The notes: generated from the letters alone by a model not told the origin. A stretch of 5,407 nt of DNA from Ruminococcus sp. (GCA_024697705.1 JAILFF010000008.1:1-5407), one strand, 5' to 3'. Counted from the first letter of the stretch, positions 1 to 4,879 are shown. Made by a program: numbers and translations.

Positions 1-383
1 TCTTCGAGCGCCTTGACAGCGCGTTTGCGGCGTTCGTCGCGGGCAACGCCCGAAAGCGTCAGCGCGAGTTCGACATTGCGAAGGACGGTCTGGTGAGGGA
101 TAAGGTTATAGCTTTGAAAAACGAAGCCGATCGAGTGGTTGCGGTAAGCGTCCCAGTCTCGGGCTTTGTATTCCTTAGTCGATCTGCCGTTGATGACAAG
201 ATCGCCGTCTGTGTATTTGTCAAGACCGCCTATGATATTCAAAAGCGTGGTCTTGCCGCAGCCCGAGGGACCCAGCACCGAGACAAATTCGTTTTTTCTG
301 AACCCAAGACTGACCGACCGCAGCGCGTGAACGACGTCGCTGCCTGCGGGGTAGTCTTTGCTTATATTGTTCAGTTCAAGCAT
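1..383 (-). CDS. ABC transporter ATP-binding protein, MacB/LolD type (5' part only)
   Basis: Reading leftwards from the ATG at 383-381 gives 127 codons, and the frame is still open at the window edge, so the C-terminal part is missing. The protein begins MLELNNISKDYPAGSDVVHA. It has a Walker A motif GPSGCGKTT at residues 38-46 and a Q-loop in FVFQSYNLIPHQ (Gln90). The text around the Q-loop (SIGFVFQSYNLIPHQTVL) is typical of the MacB/LolD/SalX group, which energises FtsX-like permeases for export of drugs, peptides or lipoproteins. In Clostridia this kind of N-terminus is often fused to a permease, but the fusion cannot be seen here. The signature motif and Walker B lie outside the window. 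The start is supported by AGGAGGCAA at 396-388. The marR gene lies 102 bp upstream on the same strand, so co-regulation is likely. The substrate is unknown. Confidence 0.93.
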   Translation of the reverse strand, partial: MLELNNISKDYPAGSDVVHALRSVSLGFRKNEFVSVLGPSGCGKTTLLNIIGGLDKYTDGDLVINGRSTKEYKARDWDAYRNHSIGFVFQSYNLIPHQTVLRNVELALTLSGVARDERRKRAVKALE

Positions 384-410
384 AGAGTTGCCTCCTATCT
401 TTATATCTGT

Positions 411-439
411 ATTATAATATGAGAATTTACGCAAAGTGA
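411..439 (-). promoter_or_regulatory. Probable promoter of the ABC transporter gene
   Basis: On the minus strand a perfect -10 box TATAAT (416-411) is preceded, after 17 bp, by a weak -35 TCACTT (439-434). The predicted transcript starts about 20 nt before the ATG. The -10 lies inside a 10-bp palindrome, TATTATAATA (410-419), which resembles the core of the larger palindrome upstream of marR (TATTATATATAATA). This could let the MarR protein regulate both promoters, but the similarity may simply reflect AT-rich -10 sequence. Confidence 0.5.
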
Positions 440-485
440 GGGCATGAAGCCCGCGCCGCTTTCGCATCGCGGATCGGCTCTTTTA

Positions 486-941
486 TCAGTCATTCTTTTC
501 GCTCAGATCGCGCAGTTTATCGGTAAAAAGCGCCGCCGTGCGGTAAAAGCTCTTAAGCTCATTTTCATCAACGCCGCTGACAAGCGTCTGCGAAAGCTCA
601 CCGAAGAAAGCTTCCATTCGCTCGATAAGCTGACTGCCGAGATCGGTCAGCACATATCGGCAGCCGCGCCGCATATCGACGTCGGCAGGATTGCGCTCGG
701 TGTAGCCAAGCTTGTCGAGCGTGCCGAGCATACGCGAGATCAGCGCCTTGTCATAGCCCGTGGTCTCGCAAAGGACTCTCGCCGTAACACCGCCCGTGTT
801 GGTGTCGATTATCCTCATGCAGACGATGTGTGAAAGATTTATCCCGAGCCTGCCAAGCTCCTCGGGCGCAAGCTTCTGGATAAATCTCATGTTCTGGCAC
901 AGCAGTACCGAAAAAGTGTCTATCAGGCTGTTATGTATCAT
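486..941 (-). CDS. MarR-family transcriptional regulator
   Basis: The product is a 151-aa winged helix-turn-helix DNA-binding protein, close to the usual MarR length of about 140-150 residues. The recognition region is at residues 51-102: GVTARVLCETTGYDKALISR, followed by MLGTLDKLGY and the wing with DMRRGCRYVLTDLG. Helical flanks on both sides form the dimerisation domain. The frame is open upstream to 1070, but that extension has no ribosome binding site, is Cys-rich and hydrophobic, and would include the operator-like palindrome. The start at 941 has AGGAG (954-950) 8 nt upstream and gives a canonical N-terminus, so it is preferred. MarR proteins usually repress their own gene and an adjacent transporter, and the downstream ABC gene fits that. 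The ligand is unknown. A short GC-rich hairpin with 5-bp arms (451-455 and 468-472) follows the gene without a T-run, so readthrough into the ABC gene is possible. Confidence 0.9.
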   Translation of the reverse strand: MIHNSLIDTFSVLLCQNMRFIQKLAPEELGRLGINLSHIVCMRIIDTNTGGVTARVLCETTGYDKALISRMLGTLDKLGYTERNPADVDMRRGCRYVLTDLGSQLIERMEAFFGELSQTLVSGVDENELKSFYRTAALFTDKLRDLSEKND

Positions 942-997
942 TACGATGGCTCCTGTCTTTAATTGTAACTGACATAGCAGACTGCATCTTGCACATA

Positions 998-1017
998 TAC
1001 TATTATATATAATAGTA
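998..1017. promoter_or_regulatory. Perfect 20-bp palindrome, probable MarR operator
   Basis: The sequence TACTATTATATATAATAGTA equals its own reverse complement over all 20 bases. It lies 57 bp upstream of the marR start codon. It contains a TATAAT on each strand; on the minus strand (1007-1002) this could be a proximal -10 for marR, though its -35 (TTTTTG, 1030-1025) is poor. Length, AT-richness and position fit the palindromic operators bound by MarR dimers. Binding is inferred, not shown. Confidence 0.6.
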
Positions 1018-1117
1018 CGGAGAGCAAAAAACAGAACGATCAGTGTACATACGGCTGACTTTGAATTCATATCGGAAGGCTAATATAGGAATATAAAAAT
1101 ATTGCCCTGACCATATA

Positions 1118-1146
1118 AGTATATCACAATTATGTTGATTTGTCAA
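1118..1146 (-). promoter_or_regulatory. Strong promoter directed towards marR
   Basis: On the minus strand TTGACA (1146-1141) is followed after exactly 17 bp by TATACT (1123-1118), with a predicted start near 1111. This would give marR a leader of about 170 nt that passes through the 20-bp palindrome. A repressor bound there could act as a roadblock. The -35 box overlaps a small inverted repeat TGTTGA-TTTG-TCAACA (1132-1147), another possible protein site. Confidence 0.65.
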
Positions 1147-1318
1147 CAATAATCAAAAACACGTCAGAGGTTCTGTTTTCCCGAACAAACGTACCGATAA
1201 ATAGCGCAAAAATGTCAAAAAGAGACTCTGATGTGTAAAAACTTGACAAAAGGTAAATCGTTTTTATCAGATTTGTTAAAAATGTATATTATAATGGGTC
1301 AGAATTGTGAAAAAAAAC
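1147..1318. other. AT-rich intergenic DNA between divergent transcription units
   Basis: No gene is seen here. The stretch is AT-rich and holds promoter-like pieces facing right that do not assemble well: a TTGACA at 1243-1248 whose best -10 is the weak TATCAG (1265-1270), and an isolated TATAAT at 1290-1295 with no well-spaced -35. These may be accessory promoters for the secreted-protein gene or chance matches in AT-rich sequence. Confidence 0.5.
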
Positions 1319-1320
1319 CC

Positions 1321-1349
1321 TTGTATTACTGCAAGGATTATAGTATAAT
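1321..1349 (+). promoter_or_regulatory. Promoter of the secreted-protein gene
   Basis: TTGTAT (1321-1326) is followed after 17 bp by TATAAT (1344-1349). Transcription would start near 1356, leaving a leader of about 37 nt that ends with the strong site AGGAGGG (1379-1385), 7 nt before the ATG. The -35 box overlaps a small inverted repeat, CCTTG (1319-1323) and CAAGG (1332-1336), which might bind a regulator. Confidence 0.7.
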
Positions 1350-1392
1350 AATAAAAGGGATTAAACCCAAATAGCTTTAGGAGGGAAAATAC

Positions 1393-2622
1393 ATGAATAA
1401 GAGAATTATCAGCGGTGTGGCTGCACTGGCACTCGTTTTTTCGTCGGCAGTTCCCGCGTTTGCCGCTGAGAACATTTCGGCTGAGGGCGGCGACTTTTCT
1501 TTCGATTTTGAAGGAATCAATGATGATGATGACGCATCTTTTGATGACGGTTCCAATGAGACTGCAACCACCGGTAGCGACAGCACTACTATCGTAGTTG
1601 GTAAGGGCGACACAACTGTTCCGATCTTCGACGACGAGGAGAAGAAGGCTGACGTTAAGGAAGAGGCTTCCCAGGAGGAGACTGTCAAGGAAGATACAAC
1701 AACTGTTGTTACTCCCAAGGACACCACTCCGAAGAACGCTCCCAAGACCACTTACGGCGGATTTGGCGGCAACTTCGGCAGCGGCAACTACACCACTTAC
1801 GGTGCTTATCTGCCCTACACTCCTACCGATAAGGACGACGCAGACAAGATCTTCGTAAACTACGGTGATGGCATCACCGAGGTCGTAACTCCCGGTTCTA
1901 CCGAGGCTGACAGAATTTTCGGCGCTAAGGAAGATGCTGATTCCACCAACAAGAATGTACAGTTCGTCAGCGCTTCTCCTTTCACACCTTGGATCAAGGT
2001 TCCCGTAGTTACTCCGAAGGACGGCGACAAGCCCGATTACATTTCCTACGGTTACTACAGCAACCCCGAGACCGATGAGAACGGCAAGGTTGTTAACAAC
2101 CACTGGGGCTGGGGCTGGTTCGGCAACTACTGGCTGAACAATATGCCTGTTCCTACTTACACCGCTACCAACTACTTCGGTTGGTTCACCGGCGTTCCGA
2201 CCGACAAAGATGTAGTATACTACACCACCAAGGACGGCGAGTCTGCTCCGAAATTCGAGTTCAAGTGGTTCGGTCCCAAGAAGGCTTGGAATGTTCCTAC
2301 CGCTAACTGGTTCGCTCCTCAGAACTACTGGTTCGGTTTCAACAACTTCAAGGCTCCCAAGTGCAGCGCCAAGAAGGCTAAGAAAGCTAAGGCTAAGAAG
2401 GCTGCTCCCGTTGTTAAGGTAGTAGAGAAGACCGTTTATGTTCCGGTTTACACTCCTGTTAACAACTGGTTCAACACCGCTTTCAAGCCCGTTAAGGTTG
2501 AAAAGAAGTACGCTCCCAAGTTCAATTTCACTAACTTCAAGTTTGGCAAGAACTTCGCAGCTCCCCGTTTCAATACCTGGACTAACGTTTTCAAGGGCTT
2601 CATTCCTGCTCCTCACCAGTAA
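1393..2622 (+). CDS. Secreted low-complexity protein, acidic N-terminal region and aromatic, basic C-terminal region
   Basis: The 409-aa product matches no family I recognise. Residues 1-24 form a clear Sec signal peptide (MNKRI, a hydrophobic run, then AFA|A). Residues 26-105 are rich in Asp, Glu, Thr and Ser (for example INDDDDASFDDG at 42-53). Residues 118-140 are a Gly/Tyr linker. Residues 195-320 are packed with Trp, Phe, Tyr and Asn, as in NHWGWGWFGNYW and NYWFGFNNF. A Lys/Ala block (KKAKKAKAKKAAP) spans 327-339, then a Val-rich stretch and a basic aromatic tail with repeated short Asn-Phe and Lys-Phe units. There is one Cys (324). No LPXTG, SLH, dockerin or membrane anchor is seen. Codon use is strongly biased (Lys AAG, Asn AAC, Phe TTC, Ala GCT), unlike the neighbouring genes, which suggests very high expression. 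It has its own promoter, a strong ribosome binding site and a terminator. A structural, adhesive or cell-envelope role is only a guess. Confidence 0.9.
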   Translation: MNKRIISGVAALALVFSSAVPAFAAENISAEGGDFSFDFEGINDDDDASFDDGSNETATTGSDSTTIVVGKGDTTVPIFDDEEKKADVKEEASQEETVKEDTTTVVTPKDTTPKNAPKTTYGGFGGNFGSGNYTTYGAYLPYTPTDKDDADKIFVNYGDGITEVVTPGSTEADRIFGAKEDADSTNKNVQFVSASPFTPWIKVPVVTPKDGDKPDYISYGYYSNPETDENGKVVNNHWGWGWFGNYWLNNMPVPTYTATNYFGWFTGVPTDKDVVYYTTKDGESAPKFEFKWFGPKKAWNVPTANWFAPQNYWFGFNNFKAPKCSAKKAKKAKAKKAAPVVKVVEKTVYVPVYTPVNNWFNTAFKPVKVEKKYAPKFNFTNFKFGKNFAAPRFNTWTNVFKGFIPAPHQ

Positions 2623-2665
2623 TTCGGTGCGGTCTTAAGGGACTGATCTATTGTAAATAATTACG

Positions 2666-2709
2666 GCGGCAGAGTATGCACTGTTAAGTGCGGGCTCTGC
2701 CGTTTTTAT
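2666..2709 (+). terminator. Intrinsic terminator of the secreted-protein gene
   Basis: Arms CGGCAGAG (2667-2674) and CTCTGCCG (2695-2702) pair perfectly over 8 bp and are followed at once by TTTTT (2703-2707). The loop carries a second small hairpin, GCACT-GTTA-AGTGC. It lies 44 nt after the stop codon and isolates this gene from the next one. Confidence 0.88.
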
Positions 2710-2743
2710 TTATGATATTTATGTAAAAGTTGTCGCGCAGGAC

Positions 2744-2772
2744 TTGCATTTTCTGCCGAAATAGGTTATAAT
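2744..2772 (+). promoter_or_regulatory. Promoter of the DUF1858 gene
   Basis: TTGCAT (2744-2749) and TATAAT (2767-2772) are separated by 17 bp, with a predicted start near 2779 and a leader of about 40 nt. The leader holds a 6-bp hairpin (2787-2801) just before the ribosome binding site. This promoter may also serve the downstream HAD gene if transcripts read through the hairpins at 3025-3075. Confidence 0.72.
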
Positions 2773-2786
2773 ACTAAAAGAGTATA

Positions 2787-2801
2787 GGACTCAACGAGTC
2801 C
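2787..2801 (+). promoter_or_regulatory. Small hairpin in the DUF1858 leader
   Basis: GGACTC-AAC-GAGTCC is a perfect inverted repeat in the 5' leader, ending 4 nt before the AAGGAAG ribosome binding site. It could stabilise the mRNA 5' end or tune ribosome access. It is too short to be a riboswitch and has no T-run that would make it a terminator. Confidence 0.4.
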
Positions 2802-2819
2802 CGAAAGGAAGTGATCTTT

Positions 2820-3023
2820 ATGTCATTTAAGGTCGATAAGGATACCGTGATCGGCGACATCATGGATGCGGACGAGACCACGGCTGAATATTTCCTCGAA
2901 ATGGGGATGCATTGTCTTTTCTGCCCCGCTTCGAGAGGCGAGACTATTGAACAGGCGTGTGAAGTACACGGCGTAGACCCCGCCGAGCTGATAGCAAAGC
3001 TGAATAAGCATTTTGAGGGCTGA
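2820..3023 (+). CDS. DUF1858 domain protein (hybrid-cluster-protein-associated redox disulfide type)
   Basis: This 67-aa protein is essentially one DUF1858 domain, the usual size for stand-alone members. It starts MSFKVDKDTVIGDIM and carries the conserved MGMHCLFCPASRGETIEQAC segment, with a CxxC pair at Cys32 and Cys35 and a third Cys at 47. The C-terminus (GVDPAELIAKLN) is the typical closing helix. Family members are called redox-disulfide or hybrid-cluster-protein-associated domains, but their biochemical role is not settled, and a thiol or metal-related function is inferred from CxxC. The ATG at 2820 is chosen because AAGGAAG (2805-2811) lies 8 nt upstream. An in-frame GTG at 2811 falls within the ribosome binding region and would add only MIF. 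No hybrid cluster protein gene is in view. Confidence 0.92.
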   Translation: MSFKVDKDTVIGDIMDADETTAEYFLEMGMHCLFCPASRGETIEQACEVHGVDPAELIAKLNKHFEG

Positions 3024-3024
3024 C

Positions 3025-3075
3025 AGCACGAACTATACTTCGTGCTATGCCCGTGAGCCGTGAATTTCACGGCTC
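3025..3075 (+). terminator. Two consecutive hairpins after the DUF1858 gene
   Basis: The first hairpin has perfect 8-bp arms AGCACGAA (3025-3032) and TTCGTGCT (3039-3046). The second has GAGCCGTGAA (3055-3064) and TTCACGGCTC (3066-3075), realistically an 8-bp stem with a 5-nt loop. Neither has a real T-run; the second is followed by TTGTC. They may form a leaky terminator, an attenuator or a 3'-end protecting structure between the DUF1858 and HAD genes, which have no clear promoter between them. Confidence 0.5.
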
Positions 3076-3108
3076 TTGTCATAAAAACTATTTTTCGGAG
3101 AACTACAA

Positions 3109-3870
3109 ATGATACTTTTTTGCAGCGACCTCGACAACACGCTTATCTACTCGCACCGCCGGGAAATGCCCGCCGATAAAGTCCTCGCCGAATACCTTGA
3201 CGGCAGGGAACAAAGCTACCTGACCCGCTTTTCCGCGGAAAAACTCCCCCTGCTTTCGGAGCGCGGCATCTTCCTCGTACCCGTTACGACACGCACGCAG
3301 CAGCAGTACGAACGCATATTCGTATTCGGCAAGGACGGCATAGTTCCCTGCCGCTACGCGCTCGTGTGCAACGGCTCGGTGCTGCTGAAAGACGGCGTAC
3401 CCGACGAAAAATGGCTCGCCGAAAGCATGGATATTGCCGAGCGCGAGTTTCCCGAAGTAAGGCGCATTTACGACAAGATGCTTGAAACGCCCGAACGCGA
3501 CCACGCCAAGCTGATCGAGCCGTTCATGGCGTATATGCTTTCCGAACGCGCCGCCGAGCTGAAGGAGGAGCTCACGGCTGAGGCTGACGGCAGCCTTGTG
3601 ACCGTCTGCACCCACAGCAGAAAGGTCTACTGCATGGCTAAGTCGCTGACGAAAGGCGTTGCGGTGGAGCGGCTGAAAAGGTATCTCGGCGCGGAAATGC
3701 TTATCACGGCGGGCGACAGCGAGCTTGACGTACCCATGCTCGAAGCCGCCGACCGCTGTTTCTGCGCGGGGGAGATAGCTCACCTTGTGCGCTCGGAGAA
3801 CGTGACGGCACTCAGTCACCCGCTTTCGGACGGTATCTGTCGGGCGCTTTTAGAGGAAGAAAAGCCATGA
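3109..3870 (+). CDS. HAD superfamily hydrolase (class IIB, Cof/sucrose-phosphatase-like)
   Basis: The 253-aa product is a cytosolic phosphatase-type HAD protein. Motif I is at the N-terminus (CSDLDNTLIYS; nucleophile Asp7, acid/base Asp9). Motif II is the Thr in FLVPVTTRT (about residue 60), motif III is probably Lys182 in SLTKGVAVERL, and motif IV is AGDSELDVPML with Asp203 and Asp207. A C2-type cap occupies roughly residues 85-180, introduced by the usual VCNG. The layout matches Cof-like and sucrose-6-phosphate-phosphatase-like enzymes. The opening MILFCSDLDNTLIYS also recalls HAD proteins found in tellurite-resistance-type clusters, but no other ter gene is here. The substrate cannot be deduced. 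The start has GGAG (3097-3100) 8 nt upstream. The stop overlaps the next start by 4 bp (ATGA at 3867-3870), implying translational coupling. Confidence 0.9.
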   Translation: MILFCSDLDNTLIYSHRREMPADKVLAEYLDGREQSYLTRFSAEKLPLLSERGIFLVPVTTRTQQQYERIFVFGKDGIVPCRYALVCNGSVLLKDGVPDEKWLAESMDIAEREFPEVRRIYDKMLETPERDHAKLIEPFMAYMLSERAAELKEELTAEADGSLVTVCTHSRKVYCMAKSLTKGVAVERLKRYLGAEMLITAGDSELDVPMLEAADRCFCAGEIAHLVRSENVTALSHPLSDGICRALLEEEKP

Positions 3871-4223
3871 CCATCGGCGAGATATGTCTGCTCACAAACG
3901 ATGTATGAAGGCTTGCGGACTTTTACAAGCGCCTGCTTGAGACCGACAACGACAGCAGCGACGAAACGCATCAGTTCATACTTACTGAAGGCACCGCGCT
4001 GTCGATATACAACGACGGAACCGAGAAGAACAATAACAATCAAAATATCTGCCTTGCGTTCACCGTTGACGACATCGAAAGAGACTACAAAAAGGTGATG
4101 GCACTCGGCGCACGCATTATCGAGCCGCCCGCGGAAAGACCGTGGAGCGCCGTGAATATGAGCTTTTACGACCCCGACAATAATATCATATATCTCAGAG
4201 GCTTTCGGGACTTAAAAAAATAA
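3867..4223 (+). pseudogene. VOC/glyoxalase-fold protein gene interrupted by an in-frame TGA
   Basis: From the ATG at 3867 the frame reads MTIGEICLLTNDV, then TGA at 3906-3908 (codon 14). It continues without further stops for 104 codons to TAA at 4221-4223. The downstream part is a good VOC (vicinal oxygen chelate) protein: RLADFYKRLLE, THQFI, LSIYNDGT, ICLAFTVDDI, then PWSAVNMSFYDPDNN near the C-terminus. The total of 118 codons is normal for the glyoxalase/bleomycin-resistance group. The ribosome binding site AGAGGA (3852-3857) lies inside the HAD gene, and the ATGA overlap suggests the start is genuine. TGA could come from CGA (Arg) by one transition. Several neighbouring genes end in TGA, so general recoding is unlikely. 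A recent nonsense mutation or a sequencing error is most likely. No in-frame restart codon is seen shortly after the stop. The substrate is unknown. Confidence 0.8.
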
Positions 4224-4232
4224 AGACAATTT

Positions 4233-4247
4233 GCGGGGAGCTCCCGC
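4233..4247 (+). other. Short GC-rich hairpin between the VOC and 95-aa genes
   Basis: GCGGG (4233-4237) and CCCGC (4243-4247) form a 5-bp stem around GAGCT. It has no T-run and lies 10 nt before the AGGAGGG ribosome binding site of the next gene. It is more likely a spacer or mRNA-processing structure than a terminator. Confidence 0.35.
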
Positions 4248-4270
4248 TTAAATAACAGGAGGGATAAACC

Positions 4271-4558
4271 ATGAAATTCAAGATCACAGCCAAACAGAAA
4301 ACGGGTCTCAGCACCTTCGGCGAGCCGGAGCCGCTGCTCTGCGTATCGCCCGACGGCACGTTCGAGGCGGACAGCCTGCCCTTCGCCCGCCGCGATTCAA
4401 ACGCCTATGTGCGCTCCTACTGCGAGGGTAAGGGCTTGCAGATGCGCACGCAGAAGGACTGGGTGAAGAATCCCAAGACCAAGGCGCTCGAAAAGCAGGT
4501 AATGGTGCAAAACGGCGCAAAGCCCGAGACCTACATTTTCGTGCTTGAAACGCTGTAA
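4271..4558 (+). CDS. Small protein of unknown function, 95 aa
   Basis: I do not recognise a family. The protein is soluble in appearance, with no signal peptide or membrane segment. It has a mixed alpha/beta-looking sequence, starting MKFKITAKQKTGLSTFGEPE and ending with TYIFVLETL. A central stretch (SNAYVRSYCEGKGLQMRTQK) is polar, and residues 65-80 are rich in Lys. It has two Cys (24 and 51). The start is very well supported by AGGAGGG (4257-4263), 7 nt upstream. It lies 47 bp after the VOC frame on the same strand with no obvious promoter between them, so it is probably the last gene of the HAD-VOC transcript. The inverted repeat at 4567-4633 would end that transcript. Confidence 0.8.
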   Translation: MKFKITAKQKTGLSTFGEPEPLLCVSPDGTFEADSLPFARRDSNAYVRSYCEGKGLQMRTQKDWVKNPKTKALEKQVMVQNGAKPETYIFVLETL

Positions 4559-4566
4559 ATCGAAAA

Positions 4567-4637
4567 GCGGCGCTGTCATACGACAAATTATGAATATTTT
4601 GTAAATCTTCAAAATACCTATTGACAGCGCCGCGATT
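4567..4637 (+). terminator. Long-loop inverted repeat, probable terminator overlapping the tRNA promoter
   Basis: GCGGCGCTGTCA (4567-4578) and TGACAGCGCCGC (4622-4633) are perfect 12-bp complementary arms separated by 43 nt, followed by GATTTTA. The first arm starts 8 nt after the stop codon of the 95-aa gene. The long loop is unusual for an intrinsic terminator but contains a small AT-rich stem of its own. The second arm includes most of the TTGACA -35 box of the tRNA promoter. Confidence 0.6.
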
Positions 4638-4649
4638 TTATGATATAAT
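4621..4649 (+). promoter_or_regulatory. Consensus promoter of the tRNA-Arg gene
   Basis: TTGACA (4621-4626) and TATAAT (4644-4649) match the sigma-A consensus perfectly with a 17-bp spacer. The predicted start near 4656 is about 11 nt before the mature tRNA 5' end. Full-consensus promoters are expected for stable RNA genes. Confidence 0.9.
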
Positions 4650-4666
4650 ATCAGAGTTGAATAAAT

Positions 4667-4740
4667 GCGCTGCTAGCTCAGTTGGATAGAGTGACTGGCT
4701 ACGAACCAGTAGGTCGGGGGTTCGAATCCCTCGCAGCGCG
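4667..4740 (+). tRNA. tRNA-Arg (anticodon ACG)
   Basis: A complete cloverleaf is visible. The acceptor arms GCGCTGC (4667-4673) and GCAGCGC (4733-4739) pair fully, with discriminator G at 4740. The D arm is GCTC with AGTTGGATA and GAGT. The anticodon arm is ACTGG-CTACGAA-CCAGT, with anticodon ACG at 4701-4703, read as inosine-CG for CGN Arg codons after deamination. The T arm is GGGGG-TTCGAAT-CCCTC. The CCA tail is not encoded, since CAT follows the discriminator. It has a consensus promoter and its own terminator (4747-4782). The 3' half is duplicated downstream at 4856-4919. Confidence 0.95.
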
Positions 4741-4782
4741 CATTTTACACGCGCTTCGGCAATAGTCGGGGCGTGTTTTTTT
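4717..4782 (+). repeat. Direct repeat copy 1: tRNA-Arg 3' part plus terminator
   Basis: This 66-bp segment covers the T arm, acceptor 3' strand and terminator of the intact tRNA. It matches 4856-4919 except for about two substitutions (TTCGAA versus TTCAAA; ACACGCGC versus ACACACGC) and small T-length differences. Confidence 0.9.
4747..4782 (+). terminator. Terminator of tRNA-Arg
   Basis: ACACGC (4747-4752) pairs with GCGTGT (4771-4776), followed by a run of seven T (4776-4782). It ends the tRNA transcript just after the mature 3' end. Nearly the same structure recurs at 4887-4919. Confidence 0.85.
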
Positions 4783-4810
4783 GTGGCATAAAATGATTAG
4801 TTTTCATGAC

Positions 4811-4879
4811 AGACTGCCTTGACTGCGAACCGGTAGGCGGCATATAAATATGCAAGGGGTTCAAATCCCTCGCAGCGCG
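4811..4879 (+). pseudogene. Degenerate tRNA-like remnant of tRNA-Arg
   Basis: The 3' part (T loop TTCAAAT, acceptor strand GCAGCGC, discriminator G) matches the intact tRNA-Arg almost exactly. Further upstream, GACTG-CGAACCGGTAGG (4821-4836) aligns with GACTGGCTACGAACCAGTAGG of the real gene but lacks four bases of the anticodon stem and loop, including the A of the ACG anticodon. The D arm is missing. An insertion in the variable region carries the palindrome GCATAT-AA-ATATGC (4840-4853). Only about four acceptor pairs could form with AGACTGC (4811-4817). No promoter is seen. It is probably a non-functional duplicate, or a scar of integration at the tRNA. Confidence 0.65.

Noticed and set aside
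93..422. Plus-strand frames at 93-422, 444-833 and 760-972
   Set aside because: They lie antisense to the ABC ATPase and MarR genes, whose minus-strand products have clear family motifs. The plus-strand products show none.
942..1070. N-terminal extension of the MarR frame to an ATG at 1070
   Set aside because: No ribosome binding site precedes 1070, the extra 43 residues are unlike MarR proteins, and they would be encoded across the AT-rich palindrome. The ATG at 941 has a well-placed AGGAG.
1276..2616. A 446-codon open frame on the minus strand opposite the secreted-protein gene
   Set aside because: It is a shadow produced by the extreme codon bias of the plus-strand gene. It is low-complexity Leu/Val/Ser/Gly-rich, runs through the promoter and leader region, and lacks convincing start signals, while the plus-strand frame has a signal peptide, ribosome binding site, promoter and terminator.
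3103..3819. A 238-codon minus-strand frame opposite the HAD gene
   Set aside because: The plus-strand frame contains all four HAD motifs in order. The antisense frame is a GC-driven shadow without recognisable domains.
3906..3945. Selenocysteine insertion at the VOC TGA
   Set aside because: A weak stem (GCTTG with CAAGC) can be drawn just after the TGA, but the loop does not clearly match a bacterial SECIS. In VOC proteins this position, between the first strand and RLADFY, is not a catalytic Cys site. A nonsense change or sequencing error is simpler.
4811..4879. A second functional tRNA gene
   Set aside because: The D arm is missing, four bases of the anticodon arm are lost, the 5' acceptor strand barely pairs, and no promoter follows the first terminator. 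It is a remnant, not an intact tRNA.
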